A DNA stretch of 10,463 nucleotides from Nitrospirota bacterium (GTDB lineage Bacteria; Nitrospirota; Thermodesulfovibrionia; Thermodesulfovibrionales; JdFR-86): assembly GCA_030667205.1 (NCBI GenBank), contig DAOUWH010000031.1:1-10463 (forward strand), read 5' to 3'. Made by a program: the position numbers and the translations under genes. A model generated the notes under the pieces. It was given only the letters and a program-made list of their open reading frames with translations. It searched no databases and was not told the DNA's origin. This document shows positions 1-6,248 of this stretch, piece by piece (the first letter of the stretch is position 1; each line of letters opens with the position of its first letter).

Positions 1-211
1 CAAGATGCGGGCGAAGAAGGCCGAGATAAAGAACTGGACGGCCTCCGACATCGGCGCGGAGGAGGAGAAGCTTGGTTTAAAAGGTTCTCCAACTCAGGTT
101 AAGAGGATATTCGCCCCCGAGGCCAGGACCGACAGGGAGATGCTCGGGGGCAGCCCCGGGGAGCAGGCCGAAAAACTCCTCAAAAAGCTCCAGGAGATGA
201 AATGCGTATAG
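1..211 (+). CDS. etfB: Electron transfer flavoprotein beta subunit, 3' end only
   Basis: This is the C-terminal part of EtfB, cut by the window edge; the reading frame begins at base 2. EtfB pairs with EtfA to form the soluble ETF heterodimer, which carries electrons between flavin dehydrogenases and a membrane or ferredoxin acceptor. The visible residues match the conserved EtfB tail: a 'W-T-A-S-D-I-G' stretch, then 'GLKGSPTQVKRIFAPE', then an acidic/lysine-rich helix ending in 'AEKLLKKLQEMK'. The stop codon TAG at 209-211 lies inside etfA, which starts at 202, so the two genes overlap by 10 bases and are probably translationally coupled. The N-terminal nucleotide-binding part lies outside the window, so the EtfB features used to tell bifurcating from ordinary ETFs cannot be checked. 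The ATG at base 5 is an internal Met, not a start. Confidence 0.9.
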   Translation, partial: KMRAKKAEIKNWTASDIGAEEEKLGLKGSPTQVKRIFAPEARTDREMLGGSPGEQAEKLLKKLQEMKCV

Positions 212-1401
212 TCATAGACCTCGAAAAATGCACCGGCTGCGAGTCCTGCCTCGAGTCGTGCCCTTTTGACGCCATTGACATAGTAGATGACAAGGCTTGC
301 CTGAACGAATACTGCCAGTACTGCATGGCATGCGTCCCGGCATGCCCCGAAGGCGCGATACGCGAGGTCAGGGACTCCTCGGATGAGGCACCTGACAGGG
401 GCGCTCTTGAGGCGTACAAAGGCGTGTGGGTCTTCGCCGAGCAGCGCGAGGGCGCTGTGGCCTCCGTTGCCTTTGAACTCCTGGGCGCGGGAAGAAGGCT
501 TGCCGGAGAGCTTGGCGTAGAGCTTTCGGCAGTGCTCCTCGGCGCCGATGAGTCCCAGGCGCAGGAGCTCATCCGCTGGGGCGCCGACAGGGTCTATCAC
601 TGCGACGACCGCGCGCTTTCAAGCTTCAACGACGAGCCTTACGCACGGGTCCTTTCCTCCCTGATAGACGAACATAAACCCGAGATCGTCCTTGCGGGGG
701 CGACCCCCATAGGCCGCTCCTTCATTCCGAGGGTGGCGGCCCGCCTGAGGACAGGCCTCACAGCCGACTGTACCTCTCTTGAGATCGATAAAGAGACGCA
801 AAACCTCCAGCAGATACGCCCCGCCTTCGGCGGAAACATCATGGCCGCCATACTCTGTCCGAACAACCGCCCCCAGATAGCCACCGTAAGGCCCCGGGTA
901 ATGAAGCGGAACGAATACGCCGCGTCGAGGGCAGGAGAGATTTTAAAGGTCAAGGCCAGCGATTTAAATTCTAATACGAAAGTGCTTGAGACCGTAAAGG
1001 AAGTATCGGGCCTTGCCGTTAACCTCCAGGAGGCCGCCATCATAGTAAGCGGCGGGCGAGGCCTCGGCGATCCGAAGGGTTTCGAGATGCTCACGGAGCT
1101 TGCCGAACTGCTGGACGGCACAGTAGGGGCATCGAGGGCGGCAGTGGACGAGGGCTGGATCCCGCACAGGCACCAGGTCGGGCAGACCGGAAAGACCGTC
1201 TGCCCCAAACTCTATATCGCATGCGGCATATCCGGCGCCGTGCAGCACCTCGTCGGAATGCAATCCTCCGATATTATCATCGCCATAAATAAAAACCCCG
1301 ACGCCCCGATATTCGGCGTGGCCACCTATGGAATCGTGGGCGATGTATACGAAATCGTCCCCCTGCTCATTAAAAATCTGAAAGAAGCCAGGGGCAAATG
1401 A
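202..1401 (+). CDS. etfA: Electron transfer flavoprotein alpha subunit with N-terminal two-cluster ferredoxin domain
   Basis: This 399-residue protein is EtfA/FixB with an added ferredoxin module. Residues 1-55 hold two [4Fe-4S] motifs of the CxxCxxCxxxCP type: Cys10, 13, 16, 20 and Cys38, 41, 44, 48. Residues about 75-265 form the EtfA N-terminal domain, including 'RPAFGGNIMA' near 206-215. Residues about 280-399 form the FAD-binding domain, with 'VSGGRGLGD' (282-290), 'GASRAAVDEGW' (309-319), 'HQVGQTGKT' (324-332), 'GISGAVQHL' (342-350) and 'AINKNPDAPIFG' (361-372). The ATG at 202 is preceded by AGGAG at 192-196 with a 5-base spacer. It overlaps etfB upstream, and its stop overlaps fabD by ATGA. 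EtfA proteins with such a ferredoxin extension are known from anaerobes, for example in the lactate dehydrogenase and caffeyl-CoA reductase complexes of Acetobacterium woodii, where the complex is electron-bifurcating. Bifurcation here is only an inference. No partner dehydrogenase is visible downstream. Confidence 0.95.
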   Translation: MRIVIDLEKCTGCESCLESCPFDAIDIVDDKACLNEYCQYCMACVPACPEGAIREVRDSSDEAPDRGALEAYKGVWVFAEQREGAVASVAFELLGAGRRLAGELGVELSAVLLGADESQAQELIRWGADRVYHCDDRALSSFNDEPYARVLSSLIDEHKPEIVLAGATPIGRSFIPRVAARLRTGLTADCTSLEIDKETQNLQQIRPAFGGNIMAAILCPNNRPQIATVRPRVMKRNEYAASRAGEILKVKASDLNSNTKVLETVKEVSGLAVNLQEAAIIVSGGRGLGDPKGFEMLTELAELLDGTVGASRAAVDEGWIPHRHQVGQTGKTVCPKLYIACGISGAVQHLVGMQSSDIIIAINKNPDAPIFGVATYGIVGDVYEIVPLLIKNLKEARGK

Positions 1402-2336
1402 AAATCGCGTTCGTATTTCCGGGGCAGGGCTCACAGAAGGTCGGGATGGGCAAGGACCTCTATGAGGGTTTTAGCGAGGTTAAGGTCCTTTATTCAGAGG
1501 CGAACGAGGCCCTCGGCTACGACGTGGCGGACCTGAGCTTCAACGGCCCCGAAGAAGAGCTGAACCACACCATGCGCACACAGCCCTGCCTCGTTGCCGC
1601 AGGCATGGCGGCAATGAAGGCGCTTGAACTAAACGGCATTCGCCCGGAGGCCGTGGCGGGCCACAGCCTCGGCGAGTACACCGCCCTTGTTGCCGCAGGC
1701 GTGTTTTCCTTCAGGGACGCCCTAAAGATAACTGAGATGCGCGGCAAGCTCATGCAGGAGGCCGTGCCCGAGGGCAAGGGGCTTATGGCCGCCATTTTAG
1801 GCCTCGAAAGAGAGAAGGTAAAGGAAATTTGTGAGGGCGTTAAATCCGGCTATGTAGCTCCGGCCAACTTCAACTGCCCCGGCCAGATAGTCATATCCGG
1901 GGAGAAGGAGGCCGTGGAGGAGGCGATGAAGCTGGCCGATGAGGCAGGAGCAAGACGTGTCGTCCCCCTGGCAGTAAGCGTCCCGTCGCACTGCAAGCTC
2001 ATGGAGGAGACATCAAAGAAGCTCTCGGAATTTCTGTTTATCGACGACGGCATCAAGATGTACGACCCCACTATCCCCGTTGTGAGCAACGCCGACGCGC
2101 TTTTCCTTACCACCGTGAACGGAATAAAAGCGGCCCTCATACGCCAGCTCAAGAGCCCCGTGTACTGGGAGGACTCGATACTGGCCATGGAAAAAGACGG
2201 CTTCGACACCTTCGTGGAGGTAGGCCCCGGAAGGGTCCTCTCGGGGCTTATCAAGAGGATATCCCGCGAAGTGAACATCCTCAACGTCGAGGACAGGGCA
2301 AGCCTCAAGAAGACTTTGAAGGCGCTTAAGGGCTAA
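1398..2336 (+). CDS. fabD: Malonyl-CoA:ACP transacylase
   Basis: FabD (312 residues, normal family length) transfers malonyl from CoA to acyl carrier protein, supplying the extender unit of type II fatty acid synthesis in the cytoplasm. The N-terminus has the family signature 'FPGQGSQ' (7-13). The nucleophilic Ser90 sits in 'GHSLGEY' (88-94), Arg115 matches the malonyl-binding Arg, and the catalytic His198 lies in 'SVPSH' (194-198). The motif 'NCPGQIVISG' (159-168) and the C-terminal 'VEVGPGRVLSGL' are also typical. The ATG overlaps the etfA stop in an ATGA junction (1398-1401), so translation is probably coupled. FabD usually sits with fabH, fabG and acpP; here the following genes are lysA and dapF, so it stands apart from the rest of the fatty acid cluster. 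It ends with TAA at 2334-2336. Identity is secure. Confidence 0.97.
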   Translation: MKIAFVFPGQGSQKVGMGKDLYEGFSEVKVLYSEANEALGYDVADLSFNGPEEELNHTMRTQPCLVAAGMAAMKALELNGIRPEAVAGHSLGEYTALVAAGVFSFRDALKITEMRGKLMQEAVPEGKGLMAAILGLEREKVKEICEGVKSGYVAPANFNCPGQIVISGEKEAVEEAMKLADEAGARRVVPLAVSVPSHCKLMEETSKKLSEFLFIDDGIKMYDPTIPVVSNADALFLTTVNGIKAALIRQLKSPVYWEDSILAMEKDGFDTFVEVGPGRVLSGLIKRISREVNILNVEDRASLKKTLKALKG

Positions 2337-2352
2337 CGCCTCACTTCCCCTT

Positions 2353-2381
2353 TTGACTTTCATTCAAGCACCCTGTAAAAT
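2353..2381 (+). promoter_or_regulatory. Sigma-70-type promoter for lysA, predicted leaderless
   Basis: A -35 box TTGACT (2353-2358) is followed after exactly 17 bases by a -10 box TAAAAT (2376-2381). Only 9 bases (2382-2390) separate the -10 box from the lysA ATG at 2391, so a start about 7 bases downstream would fall 2-3 bases before the ATG. No Shine-Dalgarno sequence lies before the ATG, which agrees with a leaderless message. A second -10-like box, TATACT (2382-2387), overlaps, but it is 23 bases from the -35 box and would start transcription past the ATG. Confidence 0.55.
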
Positions 2382-2390
2382 TATACTCCT

Positions 2391-3638
2391 ATGCATTTGT
2401 TTCAGTACCGCAACGGCGAGCTTTACGCAGAGGGCGTGCCCCTGAGGGTGCTTGCGAAGAAGTACGGCACCCCGCTCTACGTCTACAGCCAGGGCACCCT
2501 GGAGCGCCACATTAAAAGCTACCACACAGCCTTCAAGGGCTACCCCCATATTATATGCTTTGCCGTCAAGGCCAACTCTAACATCGCGGTTTTGAACCTG
2601 CTGGGTAAAAATGGCGCGGGGGCCGACGTGGTCTCCGGCGGCGAGCTTTACAGGGCCCTTAAGGCAGGCATACCGGCCAAAAGGATCGTCTACGCCGGGG
2701 TCGGAAAGACCGGGGACGAGATACGGTATGCCCTTAAATCAAAAATCCTGATGTTCAATATCGAGTCCGGCGACGAACTCGCCGAGATAAACCGCATTGC
2801 GGGAAGGATGAGGCTCAAAGCCCCTATCGCCCTGAGAATAAACCCCGACATAGACCCCCTCACCCACCCCTACATATCCACCGGGCTTAAAAAATACAAG
2901 TTCGGCATCCCGATGGAGGAGGCCCTTGAGTGTTTTAAGCTCGCCCACGGGATGAAAAACATCGAGGTCGTGGGCATACACAAGCACATCGGCTCGCAGA
3001 TCACAGAGGTCACACCGTTCGTGGACGCGCTCAGAAAAATTCTAAAGCTGCTCGATGAGCTAACGGCCCATGGCCTCACGATAAGATATCTCGACATGGG
3101 CGGAGGCCTTGGCATCCCTTACAACAACGAGCCGACGGCCCAGCCGCGCGAGCTTGCAAAGCAGGTGCTTCCGCTCCTGAAGGGCAGGGACCTCACGCTC
3201 GTCGTGGAACCAGGCCGCTCGATAACGGGCAACGCCGGCATACTGCTTGCTAAGGTGCTTTATCTTAAGAAAGGTCCGGGCAAAGAGTTCGTAATCGTCG
3301 ATGCCGGGATGAACGACCTCATGAGGCCTTCGCTGTACGACGCTTACCACGAGGTGCTCCCCGTAAAAAGAAGCCGTAGGGGCAAGGTGGTCTCCGACGT
3401 AGTAGGGCCGATATGCGAGTCGGGAGATTTTATCGCAAAGGGCAGGCCCCTTCAGAAACTTCAGCAGGGCGACCTCATCAGCGTCATGAGCGCCGGGGCC
3501 TACTGCTTTACCATGAGCTCCAACTACAACGCGCGGCCGAAGCCCGCCGAGGTGATGGTCAAGGGAAGGCGTCACTTCCTCATCCGCCAAAGAGAAACCC
3601 TCAGCGACCTGACAAGGGGCGAAACGATACCCAAATGA
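2391..3638 (+). CDS. lysA: Diaminopimelate decarboxylase
   Basis: LysA (415 residues) is a PLP-dependent fold-type III decarboxylase that converts meso-diaminopimelate to L-lysine, the last step of the pathway. The PLP lysine is Lys60 in 'FAVKANSN' (57-64). Other family marks are 'HIGSQ' (199-203), the glycine loop 'MGGGLG' (236-241), 'EPGRS' (273-277) for phosphate binding, and 'CESGD' (342-346), whose Cys comes from the partner subunit. Tyr371 in 'SAGAYCF' completes the site. The barrel covers roughly residues 30-285 and the beta domain the rest. The ATG at 2391 fits the usual LysA beginning ('HxFxYxxGxL') and leaves no room for a longer protein. It lacks an upstream ribosome-binding site; see the promoter entry. 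The stop overlaps dapF by ATGA, and lysA, dapF, dapA form one unit. Confidence 0.97.
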   Translation: MHLFQYRNGELYAEGVPLRVLAKKYGTPLYVYSQGTLERHIKSYHTAFKGYPHIICFAVKANSNIAVLNLLGKNGAGADVVSGGELYRALKAGIPAKRIVYAGVGKTGDEIRYALKSKILMFNIESGDELAEINRIAGRMRLKAPIALRINPDIDPLTHPYISTGLKKYKFGIPMEEALECFKLAHGMKNIEVVGIHKHIGSQITEVTPFVDALRKILKLLDELTAHGLTIRYLDMGGGLGIPYNNEPTAQPRELAKQVLPLLKGRDLTLVVEPGRSITGNAGILLAKVLYLKKGPGKEFVIVDAGMNDLMRPSLYDAYHEVLPVKRSRRGKVVSDVVGPICESGDFIAKGRPLQKLQQGDLISVMSAGAYCFTMSSNYNARPKPAEVMVKGRRHFLIRQRETLSDLTRGETIPK

Positions 3639-4447
3639 AGTTTACGAAGATGCACGCGCTCGGAAACGACTTCATCGTGCTCGACTCGCGCGGGAAGCAG
3701 ATGGAAGGGCTTGTCGCGCTCTCCATAAAACTCTGCCACAGGCGCTTCGGCATAGGCGCCGATCAGGTGCTCGTTCTGGAGGACTCCGAAGGCGCCGACT
3801 TCAGGATGCGCATATTCAACGCGGACGGCTCCGAGGTCGAGATGTGCGGAAACGGCATAAGGGCGATGGCCAAATACGTCTGGGACAGGGGGCTCAGCGA
3901 AAAGGACACCCTTTCCATCGAGACCATGGCCGGAATAATGAGACCGGCGCACTCCGACGGGCTCGTAAGGGTAGATATGGGAGAGCCCGAGCTTGAGGGC
4001 AGGAAGATACCCGTCGACCTGGACGGCAGGGTCGTTGACCACCCGCTGAAGGTCGACGAGAGGACCTTCCTCATAACCTGTGTCTCGATGGGCAATCCCC
4101 ATGCCGTAATCTTTGTTGACAGGGTCGGGGATTTCCCTCTAAGTTACTACGGTCCGAAGGTAGAGCACCACGGCCTCTTCCCCAACCGCATAAACGTAGA
4201 GTTCGTCGAGGTAATCGGAAGCGGCGAGGTAAGGGTAAAGGTCTGGGAGCGGGGCACCGGCGAGACAATGGCCTGCGGCACCGGGGCCTGTGCTACTGCC
4301 GTGGCCTCCAGCATAAAGGGGCTCACCGGGCGCGAGGTCGTCGTGCACCTCGACGGGGGCGACCTCAGGATAGAGTGGGCCGAGGACAACAGAATATACA
4401 TGACGGGACCCGCGGATGAGGTCTTCGAAGGAGAAATCAATTTATAG
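3635..4447 (+). CDS. dapF: Diaminopimelate epimerase
   Basis: DapF (270 residues) interconverts LL- and meso-diaminopimelate without a cofactor, using two cysteines as acid and base. Both are present: Cys71 in 'EMCGNGIRA' (69-77) and Cys214 in 'ACGTGACA' (213-220). The N-terminus 'MKFTKMHALGNDF' and 'NADGSEVEMCGNG' are classic for the family, as is 'MGNPHAV' (152-158). The ATG at 3635 overlaps the lysA stop (ATGA, 3635-3638) and gives the usual family length and N-terminus. An upstream in-frame start at 3413 would add 74 residues read from inside lysA in another frame and is not credible. There is no close Shine-Dalgarno sequence, so coupling to lysA probably drives translation. Its product feeds LysA and the peptidoglycan ligase MurE. 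Confidence 0.97.
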   Translation: MKFTKMHALGNDFIVLDSRGKQMEGLVALSIKLCHRRFGIGADQVLVLEDSEGADFRMRIFNADGSEVEMCGNGIRAMAKYVWDRGLSEKDTLSIETMAGIMRPAHSDGLVRVDMGEPELEGRKIPVDLDGRVVDHPLKVDERTFLITCVSMGNPHAVIFVDRVGDFPLSYYGPKVEHHGLFPNRINVEFVEVIGSGEVRVKVWERGTGETMACGTGACATAVASSIKGLTGREVVVHLDGGDLRIEWAEDNRIYMTGPADEVFEGEINL

Positions 4448-4461
4448 CACAGGAGGGCGCT

Positions 4462-5340
4462 ATGTTTAAGGGTTCGATGGTACCCCTGGTCACACCTTTT
4501 AAGAAAAACGGGAAAGTCGACGAGGCCGCATTAAGAAAGCTCATAAAATGGCACATCAAAGAAGGCACCGACGCGATCGTACCGTGCGGCACGACGGGCG
4601 AGAGCGCCACGCTTGACTACGAAGAGCACACGCGCGTAATCAAGGTCACCGTCCAGGCCGCCGCCGGGCAGGTGCCGGTCATAGCTGGCACCGGGGCCAA
4701 TTCCACCGACGAGGCCATTATGCTTACACAAAGGGCCCGCAAGGTCGGCGCCGACGGCGCGCTCCTGGTGGCCCCCTATTACAACAAGCCCACGCAGGAG
4801 GGCCTTTACCAGCACTACAGGGCCATAGCGCAGTCCGTGCCAAAAATGCCCCTCGTCCTCTATAACGTTCCGGGAAGGACCGCCGTAAACGTGCTCCCCT
4901 CGACCGTGGCCCGGCTCTCGAAGATAAAGAACATCATTGGCATCAAAGAGGCCACAGGCGACATGAAGCAGGTCAGCCAGGTCATCAGCCTCTGCGGCAA
5001 GAACTTCTCGGTCTACTCCGGGGACGACTTCACCACCTTTACGCTCTACGCCCTTGGCGGAAGGGGCACTATCTCCGTGACCGCAAACGTCATGCCCGGC
5101 GCTCTCGCGGCGATGTGGGACGCATGGGAGGACGGCGACAGGGAAGAGGCGCGGAACTTTCACTACGCCACAGACCCCCTGAACTACGCCATGTTCCTTG
5201 AAACAAACCCTATTCCCGTAAAGACCGCCCTGGCGATGATGGGGAAGATCCAGGAGGTCTTCAGGCTTCCGCTGAGCAAGATGTCCGCCGACAACAAAAA
5301 GAAGCTCAGGAAGACCTTAAAGTCATACAAGATGGTTTAG
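4462..5340 (+). CDS. dapA: 4-hydroxy-tetrahydrodipicolinate synthase
   Basis: DapA (292 residues) condenses pyruvate and L-aspartate semialdehyde, the first committed step of the diaminopimelate pathway. It is a class I aldolase-type TIM barrel. The Schiff-base lysine is Lys162 in 'GIKEATGD' (160-167). The catalytic triad residues are visible as Thr44-Thr45 in 'GTTGESATL' (43-51) and Tyr134 in 'YNVPGRT' (134-140), and Arg139 binds substrate. A strong AGGAGG (4451-4456) lies 5 bases before the ATG, the best ribosome-binding site in the window. It follows dapF by 14 bases. DapB commonly follows dapA in related bacteria, but here a convergent minus-strand unit begins only 29 bases downstream, so dapB must be elsewhere. 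No clear hairpin terminator is seen in that gap. Confidence 0.97.
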   Translation: MFKGSMVPLVTPFKKNGKVDEAALRKLIKWHIKEGTDAIVPCGTTGESATLDYEEHTRVIKVTVQAAAGQVPVIAGTGANSTDEAIMLTQRARKVGADGALLVAPYYNKPTQEGLYQHYRAIAQSVPKMPLVLYNVPGRTAVNVLPSTVARLSKIKNIIGIKEATGDMKQVSQVISLCGKNFSVYSGDDFTTFTLYALGGRGTISVTANVMPGALAAMWDAWEDGDREEARNFHYATDPLNYAMFLETNPIPVKTALAMMGKIQEVFRLPLSKMSADNKKKLRKTLKSYKMV

Positions 5341-5369
5341 GGATAAACAGCACAGAGCATGTTTAAAGC

Positions 5370-6038
5370 TTAAGGGCTCTCGACCTGAACCGGTTGGGTA
5401 CCGCCTGTAAGGATCGCATACGCCCTTACGAGCAGCACGGCGAAATACCCCCCGACCAGTCCCGAAATTATCACATTAATGAACTGCCCGAACATGGGGA
5501 TCGTGCCTACCATTATGTTTAATACCGCCACGGTGAAGCTTATGCCGGCCATTACGATAAAGAGCATGAACGATTCCTTGAGGTTGGCCTTCACGATTAC
5601 GAGACTGTCCTTCAGGGCATCTAACGGTCCTGACCCCTTCATAACTATAGAGGGGAATGCAAACAGCATAAAGAACATAGCGGCGATTCCCGGCAGTATC
5701 AGCAGCGCAAAGCCAAGGCTTATCAGAGCAGATATGACGGCAGAAGCGACCAGGAAATGAAAGAACATCGCAGAGGCCACATCAAGCCCGGTCCGAAGCG
5801 ATGTCTCGCCCCGCTCAACGGCCTCACGCGCCATGGCGAGGGTCACGCCGTGTACGAAAAAATTAAGCACAATGCTGATAAACCCCAGCGGGATCAGCAC
5901 GGCCTCGGCATCCTGAGACCTTACGACCAGCAGGGCGAGGACTGTCATCGCAAACGTCGCAAGCACCGTAGGCACGGCCAGGACGTAGTTTTTCTTCATG
6001 ACATCGACGCCTTCTTTGAGAATTTTTCCTATGTCCAT
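5370..6038 (-). CDS. Polytopic membrane protein of unknown function
   Basis: This 222-residue protein is mostly hydrophobic. Likely membrane segments lie near residues 18-39, 46-70, 88-127 (probably two helices around 'LLILPGIAAMFFMLFAFP'), 153-180 and 184-212, giving about six. The N-terminus is short and charged (about 16 residues), and the tail 'GTQPVQVESP' is polar. The pattern of an 'LLILPGI' helix followed by a conserved-looking amphipathic stretch 'PLDALKDSLVIVKANLKES' resembles bacterial membrane domains annotated as glycerophosphodiester-phosphodiesterase membrane domain or YciC-like. That is a fold-level impression, not a match to a known function. It is the last gene of a minus-strand unit, 15 bases after the ferredoxin. 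A good ribosome-binding site AAGGA lies 7 bases before its ATG. Its 3' end converges on dapA. No catalytic motif is visible, so no enzymatic role is proposed. Confidence 0.75.
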   Translation of the reverse strand: MDIGKILKEGVDVMKKNYVLAVPTVLATFAMTVLALLVVRSQDAEAVLIPLGFISIVLNFFVHGVTLAMAREAVERGETSLRTGLDVASAMFFHFLVASAVISALISLGFALLILPGIAAMFFMLFAFPSIVMKGSGPLDALKDSLVIVKANLKESFMLFIVMAGISFTVAVLNIMVGTIPMFGQFINVIISGLVGGYFAVLLVRAYAILTGGTQPVQVESP

Positions 6039-6060
6039 TATTTATTCCTTTATTTATTCC
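6037..6060 (-). repeat. 12-bp tandem duplication at the ferredoxin/membrane-protein junction
   Basis: On the minus strand, GGAATAAATAA occurs twice in tandem with a 12-base period (plus-strand copies at 6038-6048 and 6050-6060). The first copy contains the ferredoxin stop codon TAA, and the second supplies the AAGGA ribosome-binding site and spacer of the membrane-protein gene. The arrangement suggests that slippage or duplication created the downstream gene's translation signal. Confidence 0.7.
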
Positions 6061-6245
6061 TTGACGGTTATGGCCTCGACCGGACAGTTCTCCTCTGCGG
6101 CTTCGCAGCAGCCCACGAACTCGCAGGCATCGGGGTCGATGACCTCGGCCTTGCCGGTGGTCTCGTTAAGGTGGAACACCGCAGGGCATACCTCTTCGCA
6201 ATTGCCGCAGCCCTCGCAGAGGTCTTCATCCACTCCTACTTCCAT
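6054..6245 (-). CDS. Small ferredoxin, single [4Fe-4S] cluster type with extra cysteines
   Basis: This 63-residue acidic protein is a low-molecular-weight ferredoxin, a soluble one-electron carrier. The N-terminal motif has Cys10, 13, 16 and 20 in CxxCxxCxxxCP, and a lone C-terminal Cys54-Pro sits in 'CPVEAI'. In single-cluster ferredoxins such as that of Thermotoga maritima, the equivalents of Cys10, 13, 16 and 54 hold the cluster, and the equivalents of Cys20 and Cys47 form a disulfide. Here two further cysteines, 41 and 46, give eight in all ('DACEFVGCCEAAEENCP'). The spacing C41-x4-CC-x6-CP does not make a second standard cluster motif. The gene starts 3 bases after the stop of the deoxyhypusine-synthase-like gene, so the two are almost certainly co-transcribed and probably coupled. 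There is no strong ribosome-binding site. Its redox partner is unknown. Confidence 0.93.
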   Translation of the reverse strand: MEVGVDEDLCEGCGNCEEVCPAVFHLNETTGKAEVIDPDACEFVGCCEAAEENCPVEAITVKE

Positions 6246-6248
6246 CGC

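Noticed and set aside
2320..2354. Terminator after fabD
   Set aside because: The possible stems (AGGCG/CGCCT with a 12-base loop, or AAGGG/CCCTT with a 15-base loop) are short, have large loops, and no good T-run follows.
3413..3634. N-terminal extension of dapF by 74 codons
   Set aside because: It is an out-of-frame reading of lysA; the ATG at 3635 gives the standard DapF start and length.
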